A DNA stretch of 64,000 bases from contig CAWINT010000014.1 in the NCBI GenBank assembly GCA_963837515.1, forward strand, positions 558,001 to 622,000, read 5' to 3'. The stretch comes from RYN-230 sp963837515 (lineage in GTDB: Bacteria > Actinomycetota > Actinomycetes > Streptosporangiales > Streptosporangiaceae). The notes under the pieces were generated by a model. It had not been told where the DNA came from. It ran no database searches and worked only from the letters and a program-made list of their open reading frames with translations. The stretch's first letter is position 1; each line of letters opens with the position of its first letter. Positions 26,874-36,332 of this stretch are shown piece after piece. The translations under genes and the position numbers were made by a program.

Positions 26874-27773
26874 ATGTCAGCCGAAGTGGGGGTGTCCGGC
26901 GGCTATCCAGGCCACCTGACCGATTTCGAGGCGCTCAGCTTCGACTGTTACGGGACGCTGATCGACTGGGAGACGGGGATCCTGGCGGTGCTGGGCCCGT
27001 GGGCGCGGTCCCGGGGCCTGACGCTGGACGACGAGGCGTTGCTGGGCACGTACGCGGGCGAGGAGGCCCGGGCCGAGCGGCAGCATCCGGATGAGCCGTA
27101 CCCGGGCATCCTGGCCCGCAGTTTCCGGGCCGTAGGGACCCGGCTCGGGGCCGAGGTCACCGATGCGGACGCGGCGGCGCTAGCCGCCTCGGTGCCAGAC
27201 TGGCCCGCATTCGGCGACTCCGCGGCCGCACTGGCCGAACTGGGCCGCCACTACCAGCTGATCATCCTGTCCAACGTGGACCGCCGGTCGTTCGCGGCCA
27301 GCAGCGCGCGGCTGGGTGTCAGCTTCGCGGCCGTCGTCACCGCGGAGGACGTGGGCAGCTACAAGCCGGCCCAGACGAACTTCGACGCCTTGCTGGGCAC
27401 GCTGGCCGGGCTGCACATCAGCGGCAGCAAGCTGCTGCACGTGGCGCGGAGCCTGTTCCACGACCATGTGCCGGCCAAGAAGGCGGGGCTGGCGACGGTG
27501 TGGATCAACCGGCGGCACGGCCAGGACGGGTGGGATTCCACCCCACCGCCCCCCGCCACCGTTCAGCCGGACTGGGAGTTCCCGTCGATGGCGGCGTTCG
27601 CCGCCGCCGCCGCGCAGGCCGACCCGCCGTCCGGTTCCGGCCCGGACGGCCCATCTGGCCCGGACGGCCCACCCTCCGGTTCTGGCCCGGACGGCCCACC
27701 CTCCGGTTCCGGCCCGGACGGCCCACCCTCCGGGCCGGGTAGCCAGCCTGACCCGGACGGCTCACCCGGCTGA
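26874..27773 (+). CDS. Haloacid dehalogenase-like hydrolase with repeat tail
   Basis: 299 residues from ATG 26874 (GGGAGG upstream). Motifs are FDCYGTLIDWE (nucleophile Asp), LSNVD, the lysine in SYKPAQTNF, and HVARSLFHDHVPAKKAGL, which fits type II 2-haloacid dehalogenase-like proteins. After residue 245 the protein becomes a tandem tail of GPDGPPSGS repeats encoded by 27-bp DNA repeats (27632-27740). The tail looks like minisatellite growth and is probably disordered. Confidence 0.8.
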   Translation: MSAEVGVSGGYPGHLTDFEALSFDCYGTLIDWETGILAVLGPWARSRGLTLDDEALLGTYAGEEARAERQHPDEPYPGILARSFRAVGTRLGAEVTDADAAALAASVPDWPAFGDSAAALAELGRHYQLIILSNVDRRSFAASSARLGVSFAAVVTAEDVGSYKPAQTNFDALLGTLAGLHISGSKLLHVARSLFHDHVPAKKAGLATVWINRRHGQDGWDSTPPPPATVQPDWEFPSMAAFAAAAAQADPPSGSGPDGPSGPDGPPSGSGPDGPPSGSGPDGPPSGPGSQPDPDGSPG

Positions 27774-27781
27774 CCCTGCCC

Positions 27782-27875
27782 CGGGGTCCCTCGCGGCTGG
27801 GACTTCGCCGTCCGCGACCCGGAGGGGGGCCGCTGGTCGTTCGGCACCTACCGGGGCGAGCCCCGCAAAGGGTGA
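27782..27875 (+). pseudogene. C-terminal remnant of a VOC/glyoxalase-fold protein
   Basis: A short frame ending TGA 27873-27875 reads WDFAVRDPEGGRWSFGTYRG, the characteristic last strand of PhnB/glyoxalase-like VOC proteins. There is no start and no upstream portion; the preceding DNA is the repeat tail of the HAD gene. I take it as the truncated end of a lost gene. Confidence 0.6.
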
Positions 27876-27996
27876 CGGCGGCGTAGCTCACATCCCGGGG
27901 CCGGTGATCGGTCCCGTACGCTCCGCGCTGAGGCATAGACTTTCCTGCGCCCAGGTCGGAGCGGAACCTGGGCACCATCCCTGGGGCGGTGCCGTG

Positions 27997-28797
27997 ATGA
28001 CCCGTGATCATGCCGAAGTCGATCTCGGGCTGCTCGCCGGGGTGACCGACCGGGGCCTCCGCCACGAGCACAACGAGGACGCGATGGAGGTCGCCGTCGC
28101 GGACGGCGGAGCCGGGCCGGTCCTGCTGGCCGTGGTCTGCGACGGGGTTTCCACGTCGGCCCGGCCCGCCGAGGCGTCACTGGCCGCCGCCCAGGCGGCT
28201 GTGGCCGTGCTGCGCGGCGCGGCGGAGAGCGGCGGCGATCTGGCGCAGGCCTCCGCGGAGGCGGTGCGGGCGGCCGGCGCGGCCGTGGCCGACCTGGCCG
28301 ATCCGCCGGGCAAGGTCCCGTCGGCCACCTTCGTCTCCGCCGCCGTCACCGGCTCCGTGGTGACCCTCTGCTGGCTGGGCGACAGCCGGGCGTACTGGCT
28401 CGGGGCTGGCCCGGGCGCCAGGGCCGAGCGGCTCACGACCGACGACTCGCTGGCCCAGGAGATGGTCCGGGCCGGCCTGCTCGAGGAGGGTGAAGCGCTG
28501 GACTCGCCGCACGCCCACGTGGTGACGCGGTGGGTGGGTGCCGGGCCGGCCGAGACAGCACCACACATCGCCACGTTCGAGCCGCCCGGCCCGGGCGTCC
28601 TGCTGCTCTGCTCGGACGGGCTGTGGAACTACCAGCCGGAGGCCGCCGAACTGGCCGCCCTGGCGCTGCCGGGCGCGCTGACCGGCCCTCTCGGTGCGGC
28701 CCGGGCGCTGGTCAACTTCGCCCTGGCCGCGGGCGGCCGGGACAACATCACCGTCGTGCTGATCCCGTTCCCGCCGGGCCAGGCCGACCAGGACTGA
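27997..28797 (+). CDS. PP2C-family serine/threonine phosphatase
   Basis: 266 residues from ATG 27997 (an in-frame GTG is adjacent). PP2C metal-binding motifs are present: GLRHEHNEDAMEV, VVCDGVST, WLGDSRAYWL, LLCSDGLWNY and GRDNITVVL. It dephosphorylates Ser/Thr proteins, normally opposing PknB-type kinases or in partner switching. No kinase gene is adjacent. Cytoplasmic, no membrane segment. Confidence 0.88.
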   Translation: MTRDHAEVDLGLLAGVTDRGLRHEHNEDAMEVAVADGGAGPVLLAVVCDGVSTSARPAEASLAAAQAAVAVLRGAAESGGDLAQASAEAVRAAGAAVADLADPPGKVPSATFVSAAVTGSVVTLCWLGDSRAYWLGAGPGARAERLTTDDSLAQEMVRAGLLEEGEALDSPHAHVVTRWVGAGPAETAPHIATFEPPGPGVLLLCSDGLWNYQPEAAELAALALPGALTGPLGAARALVNFALAAGGRDNITVVLIPFPPGQADQD

Positions 28798-28992
28798 CCG
28801 GCGCACCCGGCGCCACACGCACGCCAATCGCCCGGTCATCACGTCCCAATCCAGGTGACCTCTGCGTGTCATATCGCCACTAACCGATCCGGGCGCCGAC
28901 AAGTCCTTAAATAGGAGCCGGTGGAATCAGCCAGGCACCACCGGTACGGCCGAGCGGCGGCCGACCGCCGGTGCCGCTGGAACGGGGGCGTC

Positions 28993-29874
28993 GTGGACAG
29001 TCAGGGTGGCAAATCAGCGGCCAGCGCTGCGCCGCTGACTCGCCGGGTGCTGCTCGCGGCAGGGGGCCTGGTCGTGCTGGAGCGTCTGGCCGCTGCCGAT
29101 CCCTCGCAGGCCGCGGCCGAGCCAGCTGCGCGCGCCGCCCAGGCCGGTGCGGACGGGGCCCATCCCGGTTCACGTCCCGCCCGGCGAGCAGGCCGGGCCG
29201 ACCGGCCGCACCACGTTCAGCCGCACCACCACGACCGGCCGCACCACCACGTCCGCCCCGCGCTTCCCGGGGAGCGGGGCGGACGCGGGGACGGGCCGAT
29301 GTACTACATCGATGACGGGCCGGGGGTGATCGCGCTCACCATCGACGACGGTCCCAGCCCGGTCTACACCCCGCAGATCCTGCGGCTGCTGCGCCGTTAC
29401 CGGATCCGGGCCGCGTTTTCCATGATCGGCATGAACGTGGCCGCCCACCCCCGGGTCGCCCGGCGGGTCGCCCGGGCCGGCCACCTGATCGTGAACCACA
29501 CCTGGTCGCACCCGGATCTCGCGCTGCTGTCCGCTCCGGAGATCGAGTGGCAGATGGACCAGGCCACGGAGGTCATCCGCCGGGTGACCGGACGGCACCC
29601 GCATCTGTTCCGCGCCCCCTACGGCGCCTGGTCCCCCACCGTGCTGCAGCGTTGCGCCGCGACCGGGATGACCCCGCTGGACTGGTCGGTGGACCCGCGG
29701 GACTGGTCCCAGCCCGGGGTGAACGCGATCGCCAGCAATATCCTGGACACCACCCGGACCGGCTCGATCATCCTGGAGCACGACGGCGGCGGGAACCGGT
29801 CGCAGACCGTGGCCGCGCTGCGGATCGTGCTCCCCCGGCTGCTGGCGGCGGGCTTTCGGTTCGGCCGGCCTTAG
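28993..29874 (+). CDS. Polysaccharide deacetylase (NodB family), exported
   Basis: 293 residues from GTG 28993; GTG 28921 with AGGAG is the alternative. The N-terminus has an RR-containing signal (LTRRVLLAAGGLVVLERL) and a His-rich linker (PHHVQPHHHDRPHHH). The catalytic domain shows TIDDGPSPVYTP, HTWSHPDL, RAPYGAW, DWSVDPRDW and LEHDGG, all five NodB motifs. It likely deacetylates cell-wall or capsule sugars outside the cell. Its stop overlaps that of the convergent FAD reductase by 2 nt. Confidence 0.88.
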   Translation: MDSQGGKSAASAAPLTRRVLLAAGGLVVLERLAAADPSQAAAEPAARAAQAGADGAHPGSRPARRAGRADRPHHVQPHHHDRPHHHVRPALPGERGGRGDGPMYYIDDGPGVIALTIDDGPSPVYTPQILRLLRRYRIRAAFSMIGMNVAAHPRVARRVARAGHLIVNHTWSHPDLALLSAPEIEWQMDQATEVIRRVTGRHPHLFRAPYGAWSPTVLQRCAATGMTPLDWSVDPRDWSQPGVNAIASNILDTTRTGSIILEHDGGGNRSQTVAALRIVLPRLLAAGFRFGRP

Positions 29875-31166
29875 CCGAGCACCTCGGCCAGCGGAACGGC
29901 CGGATCGGTCAGCCGGGCCACCTCCACCGCGGTCCCGCCGTACCCGGCCCGGATCAGCGCCTGGATGTCGCCGGTCACGTCCCACACGTTGACGTTCATG
30001 CCTGCCACCACCCGGCCGCCCGCCAGCCAGAACGCAATGAACTCGCGGGCCGCGACGTCGCCCCGGTAGACGACCTGGTCGTAGCTGCCCGGCTCGGGCA
30101 GCCCAGAGCACTCCATGCCCAGGTCGTACTGGTCGCTGTAGAAGTACGGCACCCGGTCGTAGGACACCTCCTGGCCGAGCATGGACCGCGCCGCGGCCGG
30201 GCCACCGTGCAGCGCGTTGGCCCAGTGCTCCACCCGGACCCGGCGGCCGAGCAGCGGGTGCCACGCGTTGGCCACGTCACCGGCCGCGAAGATGTCCGGG
30301 TCGGCGGTGCGCAGCGCCGCGTCCACCAGTATCCCGTTGGACACTTCCAGGCTGGCCGCCTCGGCCAGGGCCACCTGCGGCACCGCGCCGATGGCCACCA
30401 CGACCACGTCAGCCGGCAGTTCCGTGCCATCGGAGGTGAGCACGGCGCCGACCCGGCCATCCCGGCCGCGCAGCTCGGCGGCGCTTTCGCCGAACCGGAA
30501 CTCCACCCCGTGCGCGAGGTGCAGATCGGCGAACACCGCGCCCAGCTCGGCGCCAATCGCCCGGTACAGTGGCACCGGCTCCGGCTCCAGCACGGTCACC
30601 CCGCAGCCCTTCTCCCGGGCCGCGGCGGCGACCTCCAGACCGATCCAGCCGCCGCCCACGATCACCACCCGGGTCCCCTCACCCGGCGGCACGGCCAGCG
30701 CGGTGGCCAGCGCCTCCGAGTCGGCCGCCGTCCGCAGGTAGTGCACGCCGTCCAGCTCGCTCCCGGCCACGTCGAGCCGCCGCGGCTCGGCGCCGGTGGT
30801 CAGCAGCAACCGGTCGTAGGGCAGGCTGGCGCCGCCTTCCAGCACGACGCCGCCGGGCACCTCCACCGCGTCGCGGCCGGTCACCTGGACCCGCTTGGCC
30901 GCCCGGTCGATGGCGGTGGCGGTCACCCCGAGCCACAGGTCCACGCCGTTGGCCCCGTACCAGTGACCTTCGTGCACGTACAGCGAGGACTTGTCCACCT
31001 TGCCCTGCAGGTACCCCTTGGACAGATCCGGGCGGGCGTAGGGCCGCTCCGGCTCGGCCCCGAGCAGCACGATGGCCCCGGTGAACCCCTCCTCGCGCAG
31101 CGTCTCAGCGGCCTTCGCACCGGCCAGGCTGGCCCCGACGATCACGTAGGTGGGTTCTTCAGGCAT
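29871..31166 (-). CDS. FAD-dependent ferredoxin/rubredoxin-type reductase
   Basis: 431 residues from ATG 31166 with GGGGAG 5 nt upstream. FAD site VIVGASLAGAKAAETLREEG, NAD(P) site VVIVGGGWIGLEVAAAA, second FAD site DIFAAGDVANAW and a C-terminal reductase domain make it an oxygenase-coupled NADH-ferredoxin reductase type. It probably feeds electrons to a ferredoxin and P450 or dioxygenase elsewhere. It lies 51 nt after dgt in the same direction. Confidence 0.88.
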   Translation of the reverse strand: MPEEPTYVIVGASLAGAKAAETLREEGFTGAIVLLGAEPERPYARPDLSKGYLQGKVDKSSLYVHEGHWYGANGVDLWLGVTATAIDRAAKRVQVTGRDAVEVPGGVVLEGGASLPYDRLLLTTGAEPRRLDVAGSELDGVHYLRTAADSEALATALAVPPGEGTRVVIVGGGWIGLEVAAAAREKGCGVTVLEPEPVPLYRAIGAELGAVFADLHLAHGVEFRFGESAAELRGRDGRVGAVLTSDGTELPADVVVVAIGAVPQVALAEAASLEVSNGILVDAALRTADPDIFAAGDVANAWHPLLGRRVRVEHWANALHGGPAAARSMLGQEVSYDRVPYFYSDQYDLGMECSGLPEPGSYDQVVYRGDVAAREFIAFWLAGGRVVAGMNVNVWDVTGDIQALIRAGYGGTAVEVARLTDPAVPLAEVLG

Positions 31167-31217
31167 CGTTACTCCCCTTATCCCGGGCGCAGTCCAGGAC
31201 CGGTCCGCAGGTCCGTC

Positions 31218-32471
31218 TCAACGGCACAGCCGGGCATGCCAGGCGACCGCCGAGGTATCAGTGAGCGAGGCCACCTGATCTACCACAACCCGCAGCCGCC
31301 CCGGGCCAGAACCCGCCGCCCGGTAGGCCGGGCGCAACGCCCGCTCCAGGGTGCCCGGGGCCCCCATCCGGACCGCCGCCGCCAGTTCCATGATCAGCTC
31401 CCGTTCACGGGCCTGAGCCTCGGCCGCCCCGGCCCGGCTCATCACATACGACGCGGTCACTCCTTTCAGCAGCGCGCACTCCAGCCGCTGCCGCCGCGGC
31501 ACCACCAGATCCGCCGCGTACCGGGTGAGCGGCCGCCCGCCCGAGGCGGCCAGGGTGGCCGCGTGCGCCGCCCCGCACAGCCGCCCGATCAGCTCGCTGG
31601 TCAGGTTCTTCAGCGCCGCGAGTGAGCGCAGCCCGCCGTCGAAGCTGGCCGGCCAGCACGGCAGCGCCAGCAGGTCACCGAATACCCCGGTCAGCTCGGC
31701 CGCGGTCACCGACCCCGGGGCGCAGTACTCGGCGGCGGTCAGCTTCACGACCGCGTTTCGTTCGGCCTGATCGGACAGGGCGCGCAGGGTGATCAATCCA
31801 GCTTGCAGCCCGTCCTCCAGGTCGTGCACGGAGTAGGCGACATCGTCGGCCCAGTCCATGACCTGCGCCTCCAGTCCGGGGCGGCCCGGCGGCGCGCCTT
31901 CGCGGATCCACGAGAAGACAGCCGCGTCCGCGTCGTAGGCGCCGTACTTGGCCAGGCCGGGGCCGGCCAGCCACGGGTACTTGAGGGTGGCGTCCAGGGT
32001 GGCCCGGGTGAGGTTCAGCCCGGCGCCGGGCACCTTGGGCTCCAGCCGGGTCAGCAGCCGCAGGCTCTGCGCGTTGCCCTCGAACCCGCCGCAGCCGGCG
32101 GCGACGTCATTAAGGGCCGCCTCGCCGTTGTGCCCGAACGGCGGGTGCCCCAGATCATGGGCCAGGCAGGCGGCGTCGACCAGGTCCGGGTCGCAGCCGA
32201 GGGCGCCGCCCAGTTCCCGGCCGATCTGCGCGCACTCCAGCGAGTGGGTCAGCCTGGTGCGCGGGAAGTCCCCGGCGTCCACCGCGACAACCTGGGTTTT
32301 CGCCGCCAGCCGGCGCAGCGCGGAGGTGTGCAGTACCCGGGCCCGGTCCCGCTCGAACGGCCCGCGGCCAAACCTGGCCTGGTCGAACCCCGGCGCCGCG
32401 GCCCGCTTGGGTGGCTCAGCCGCCCAGCGGGCCGTGGCGTGGTCGTCGTACCCGGGATACTGCGTCGTCAC
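31218..32471 (-). CDS. dgt: Deoxyguanosinetriphosphate triphosphohydrolase (dGTPase-like)
   Basis: 417 residues from GTG 32471, overlapping the TGA of ppdK by 3 nt (GTGA), so translation is coupled. HD-domain metal ligands are in RLTHSLEC and HDLGHPPFGHNGE, with a further Asp in MDWADDVAYSVHD. It hydrolyses dNTPs to deoxynucleoside plus triphosphate. In many actinomycetes dgt is next to dnaG; here a block of about 7.5 kb separates them. Confidence 0.92.
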   Translation of the reverse strand: MTTQYPGYDDHATARWAAEPPKRAAAPGFDQARFGRGPFERDRARVLHTSALRRLAAKTQVVAVDAGDFPRTRLTHSLECAQIGRELGGALGCDPDLVDAACLAHDLGHPPFGHNGEAALNDVAAGCGGFEGNAQSLRLLTRLEPKVPGAGLNLTRATLDATLKYPWLAGPGLAKYGAYDADAAVFSWIREGAPPGRPGLEAQVMDWADDVAYSVHDLEDGLQAGLITLRALSDQAERNAVVKLTAAEYCAPGSVTAAELTGVFGDLLALPCWPASFDGGLRSLAALKNLTSELIGRLCGAAHAATLAASGGRPLTRYAADLVVPRRQRLECALLKGVTASYVMSRAGAAEAQARERELIMELAAAVRMGAPGTLERALRPAYRAAGSGPGRLRVVVDQVASLTDTSAVAWHARLCR

Positions 32472-35155
32472 CTGCTGTCGCTGCCGCCTGAAGACTCGAG
32501 GACGACCGCGCGGCCTGCCTCCAGCCGGGCCACCGGCACCCGGAACGGGGAGCAGGACACGTAGTCCAGCCCGACCTCGTGGAAGAAGTGCACCGAGTCC
32601 GGATCGCCGCCGTGCTCACCGCACACCCCGAGGTGCAGCTCCGGGCGGGCGGCCCGGCCTTCCTCGGTGGCCATGCGGACCAGCCGGCCTACCCCGTCCC
32701 GGTCGATCGTCTCGAACGGGGAGACCCCGAACACGCCCAGCTCGATGTACCGGGAGAAGAACGCGCCCTCTACGTCGTCCCGGGAGAAGCCCCAGGTCAT
32801 CTGGGTGAGGTCGTTGGTGCCGAACGAGAAGAACTCGGCCGACTTGGCGATCTCCCCGGCGACCGTGGCCGCCCGCGGCACCTCGATCATGGTGCCGATC
32901 TCGGTGTGCACGTGCGTCCCCGTCTCCTGCTCGACCTCGGCCAGCACCTTGGCCACGGCCTCCCGGGCGATCTCCATCTCCTGCACCGACGCGGTGAGCG
33001 GGATCATGACCTCCGGCCTGGGGTCCTTGCCCGCCTTCTTCAGCTCCGCGGCCGCCTCGGCGATCGCGCGCACCTGCATGTCCAGCAGCCCGGGGATGAC
33101 CAGGGTCAGCCGCACGCCACGCAGGCCGAGCATCGGGTTCTGCTCATGCAGCCGGCGCACCGCGTCCAGCAGCTTGCGGTCCTGCTCGGTGGCCTCGTCG
33201 CCGGCCAGCGCGATCTTGACCGACAGGTCGGTGAGGTCGGGCAGGAACTCGTGCAGCGGTGGGTCGATCAGCCGGATGGTGACCGGCAGCCCGTCCATCG
33301 CGTCCAGGATCTCGATGAAGTCGCCCCGCTGCAGCGGCTGCAGCGCGTCCAGCGCCTCCTGCTGGCCCGCCTCGTCCTCGGCCAGGATGAGCCGCTCGAC
33401 CAGCTGGCGGCGCTCCCCCAGGAACATGTGCTCGGTGCGGACCAGGCCGACGCCGGCGGCGCCGAAGCGGCGGGCCCGGGCGCAGTCGGGGCCGGTGTCC
33501 GCGTTGGCGTGCACGCCGAGGCGGCGCCGCTCGTCGGCGTGCCGCATGATCCGGTCCACGGCTTTGATCAGATCGTCGGCGTCGTCGGCGAGGCCGTCCT
33601 CGAAGTACTGCACGACGGCGGACGCGGCCACCGGCACCTCGCCGAGGTAGACCGCGCCGCTGGTGCCGTCGATGGAGACGACGTCGCCCTCGCTGACGGT
33701 CACCCCGCCCGGCGCGGTGAACTTCCCGGCCCGGGTGTCCACCTCCAGCTCCTCGGCGCCGCAGACGCAGGTCTTGCCCATGCCGCGGGCGACCACGGCG
33801 GCGTGGCTGGTCTTACCGCCCCGGCTGGTCAGGATGCCCTTGGCGGCGATCATGCCGTGCAGGTCGTCCGGGTTGGTCTCGCGGCGGACCAGGATGACCG
33901 CCTGCCCGGCGGCCGCCATGTCCACCGCCTTGGCCGAGTCGAAGACGGCCTTGCCGACGGCCGCACCCGGGGAGGCGCTGATGCCCTTGGTCAGCCGCTT
34001 CGGCTCTACGCTCAGGTCGAACCGGGGGAACATGAGCTGCCCCAGCTGGTCGCCGGTGACCCGGGTGAGCGCCTCGTCCATGTCGATGAGGCCCTGGTCG
34101 ACCAGCTGCGTGGCAATCCGGAACGCGGCGCCGGCGGTGCGCTTGCCCACCCGGGTCTGCAGCATCCAGAGCTTGCCGCGCTCGATGGTGAACTCGATGT
34201 CACACAGGTCCTTGTAGTGGTTCTCCAGGGTCTGCATGATCTCCATGAGCTGCGTGTAGGACGCCGCGTCGATCTGCTCCAGGTCCTGCAGCGGGACGGT
34301 GTTGCGGATGCCGGCCACCACGTCCTCGCCCTGCGCGTTCTGCAGGTAGTCGCCGTACACGCCCTGCTGCCCGGAGCCCGGGTCACGGGTGAAGGCGACA
34401 CCGGTGCCGGAGTCCATGCCGAGGTTGCCGAACACCATCGCCACGATGTTGACCGCGGTGCCGAGGTCGGCCGGGATCCGCTCCTGGCGGCGGTACAGGA
34501 TGGCCCGGGGGGCGTTCCAGGAGCCGAACACGGCCTTCACGGCCAGGTCCATCTGCTCCCGGGGGTCCTGCGGGAAGTCCCGCCCGGTGTGGTCCTTGAC
34601 GATCTTCTTGAACGTGTCCACGATCCCGCGCAGGTCGCCGGCGTCCAGGTCGAGGTCGTTCCTGGTGCCCTTGGCCTGCTTGGCCTGGTCGATCACGTGC
34701 TCGAAATTCTCGCCGTCAATGTCGAGCACGGTCTTGCCGAACATCTGGATGAGCCGCCGGTAGGCGTCCCAGGCGAACCGCTCGTTGCCGGACTGCTGTT
34801 CCAGCCCGTGCACCGACTCATCGGTCAGGCCGATGTTCAGCACCGTCTCCATCATGCCGGGCATCGAGAACTTGGCCCCGGAACGCACGCTCACCAGCAG
34901 CGGGTCGTCCGCGTCGCCGAGGCGGCGGCCGAGCTTGGCTTCCATCTGGCGCAGGTGCTCGGCCACCTCGGTGTCCAGCCCCTCGGGGACGGAGCCGTGC
35001 TGCAGGTACTCCCGGCAGGCTTCGGTGGTGATGATGAAACCGGGCGGAACGGGAAGGCCGAGATTGGTCATCTCGGCCAGATTGGCCCCCTTGCCGCCCA
35101 GCAGGTCTTTGAGGTCCTTGTTGCCCTCGGTGAAGTCATACACGAGCTTCGGCAC
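32468..35155 (-). CDS. ppdK: Pyruvate, phosphate dikinase
   Basis: 895 residues from GTG 35155, selected because GAGGAG lies at good spacing; an ATG-like upstream extension has none. The ATP-grasp domain starts VYDFTEGNKDLKDLLGGKG. The swivelling phosphohistidine domain has GGKTSHAAVVARGMG with the catalytic His. The PEP-binding barrel ends in GVCGEHGGD. It interconverts pyruvate + ATP + Pi and PEP + AMP + PPi. It leads a coupled ppdK-dgt unit. Confidence 0.95.
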   Translation of the reverse strand: MPKLVYDFTEGNKDLKDLLGGKGANLAEMTNLGLPVPPGFIITTEACREYLQHGSVPEGLDTEVAEHLRQMEAKLGRRLGDADDPLLVSVRSGAKFSMPGMMETVLNIGLTDESVHGLEQQSGNERFAWDAYRRLIQMFGKTVLDIDGENFEHVIDQAKQAKGTRNDLDLDAGDLRGIVDTFKKIVKDHTGRDFPQDPREQMDLAVKAVFGSWNAPRAILYRRQERIPADLGTAVNIVAMVFGNLGMDSGTGVAFTRDPGSGQQGVYGDYLQNAQGEDVVAGIRNTVPLQDLEQIDAASYTQLMEIMQTLENHYKDLCDIEFTIERGKLWMLQTRVGKRTAGAAFRIATQLVDQGLIDMDEALTRVTGDQLGQLMFPRFDLSVEPKRLTKGISASPGAAVGKAVFDSAKAVDMAAAGQAVILVRRETNPDDLHGMIAAKGILTSRGGKTSHAAVVARGMGKTCVCGAEELEVDTRAGKFTAPGGVTVSEGDVVSIDGTSGAVYLGEVPVAASAVVQYFEDGLADDADDLIKAVDRIMRHADERRRLGVHANADTGPDCARARRFGAAGVGLVRTEHMFLGERRQLVERLILAEDEAGQQEALDALQPLQRGDFIEILDAMDGLPVTIRLIDPPLHEFLPDLTDLSVKIALAGDEATEQDRKLLDAVRRLHEQNPMLGLRGVRLTLVIPGLLDMQVRAIAEAAAELKKAGKDPRPEVMIPLTASVQEMEIAREAVAKVLAEVEQETGTHVHTEIGTMIEVPRAATVAGEIAKSAEFFSFGTNDLTQMTWGFSRDDVEGAFFSRYIELGVFGVSPFETIDRDGVGRLVRMATEEGRAARPELHLGVCGEHGGDPDSVHFFHEVGLDYVSCSPFRVPVARLEAGRAVVLESSGGSDSR

Positions 35156-35362
35156 TGAAACGCTCTCCTCAGGAGGCCGCCGCGGCGGCTCCCGCGGCAT
35201 GGAACCCGTGGCGGCGTGGGTGATGACGGCCTAGTCGGCCCGGTGGAATCGACTCTACCGAGCATGGGTGTAGACCGCACCTTCACCGGCCGCAGGCCAC
35301 CGCCGCATAACGGCCGGCGGGATGATGGTGGCACCGCGGATGGGCACGGTTGGAGGGTGACG

Positions 35363-36184
35363 GTGACGGCGGAGACGGTGATCGGGTTGCTGCATCCGGG
35401 CGAGATGGGCGCAGCCGTGGGCGGCTGCCTGGCCGGCCGGGGGCACCGGGTGCGGTGGCTGCCCACCGGGCGCAGCCCGGCCACGGCCGCGCGCGCCGCG
35501 GCCGCCGGGCTGGTGCCGACCGAGACGCTGGCCGACCTGGCGGCGGACGCGGACGTGATCGTGTCGGTGTGCCCGCCGCACGCGGCGCTGGAGGTCGCCC
35601 GCGCAGTCGCCGCCACCGGCCGTTTCCGCGGCTGTTACGTGGACGCCAATGCCATCGCGCCGGGCACGGCCCGGCAGGTCCGGCTGGTGGCCGAGGTGCC
35701 CGGGGCCAGCTACGTCAACGGCGGGATCATCGGGCCGCCCCCGGCGGGCGCGGCGTCGGGCAGCACCCGCCTGTACCTGTCCGGGGAGCGCGCCGCGGAG
35801 ATCGGTGCCCTGTTCGCCGGGACGGCGCTGCGGGCGCGGGTCATCGACGGCCCGCCGGAGGGCGCCTCGGCGGTCAAGATGGCCTACGCGGGGTGGACCA
35901 AGGGCACCGCGGCGCTGATCCTGGCCGTCCGGGCGCTGGCCGCGGCCGAAGGCGTCGAGGACGTGCTGCTGACCGAGTGGGCGCTGTCCCAGCCCGGCCT
36001 GGCCGGCCGGTCCGCCGCCGCGGCCGGGGCCGCGGCGGCCAAGGGCTGGCGGTGGACCGGGGAGATGACGGAGATCGCCACCAGCATGGCCATGGACGGC
36101 CTGCCGGATGGCTTCCACCGGGCGGCCGCGGAGATGTTCCGCCGGTCGCCCCGGCCTCCACTTAGCGGGCCGGCCTCCACTTAG
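35363..36184 (+). CDS. NAD(P)-dependent oxidoreductase, 6PGDH-like with DUF1932
   Basis: 273 residues from GTG 35363, which has GGAGG 6 nt upstream; GTG 35357 is too close. The N-terminal Rossmann domain (VIGLLHPGEMGAAVGGCLAGRG) and the C-terminal DUF1932 helical domain (EGASAVKMAYAGWTKGTAALILA) match the beta-hydroxyacid dehydrogenase relatives. The last residues (RPPLSGPAST) come from a short DNA duplication at 36151-36185. Divergent from ppdK. Confidence 0.8.
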   Translation: MTAETVIGLLHPGEMGAAVGGCLAGRGHRVRWLPTGRSPATAARAAAAGLVPTETLADLAADADVIVSVCPPHAALEVARAVAATGRFRGCYVDANAIAPGTARQVRLVAEVPGASYVNGGIIGPPPAGAASGSTRLYLSGERAAEIGALFAGTALRARVIDGPPEGASAVKMAYAGWTKGTAALILAVRALAAAEGVEDVLLTEWALSQPGLAGRSAAAAGAAAAKGWRWTGEMTEIATSMAMDGLPDGFHRAAAEMFRRSPRPPLSGPAST

Positions 36185-36222
36185 CAGGTAAGTGAATCTT
36201 CTTAGCGGGTAAGTGAATCTTC
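36151..36222. repeat. Two nested short tandem duplications at a gene end
   Basis: CCGGCCTCCACTTAGC occurs at 36151-36166 and 36170-36185. Directly after, GGTAAGTGAATCTTC occurs at 36187-36201 and 36208-36222. The first pair rewrites the C-terminus and the stop codon of the oxidoreductase gene. Confidence 0.85.
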
Positions 36223-36271
36223 ACCTCGCAGCCAGCAACGGCCCGCCGGGGCTGCGGCGTCTGTAGTTCAC

Positions 36272-36320
36272 ACGGGGCGCGTGCCTAGCCAGACGGGGGC
36301 GGGCTAGGCACGCGTCCCGT
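36272..36320. terminator. Long 19-bp-stem hairpin
   Basis: ACGGGGCGCGTGCCTAGCC (36272-36290) pairs with 36302-36320 with one G-T mismatch, around an 11-nt loop. It lies between convergent genes (oxidoreductase and glyS) and is the likely terminator for the plus-strand gene. Confidence 0.8.
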
Positions 36321-36332
36321 CCTGCGCCCGAA

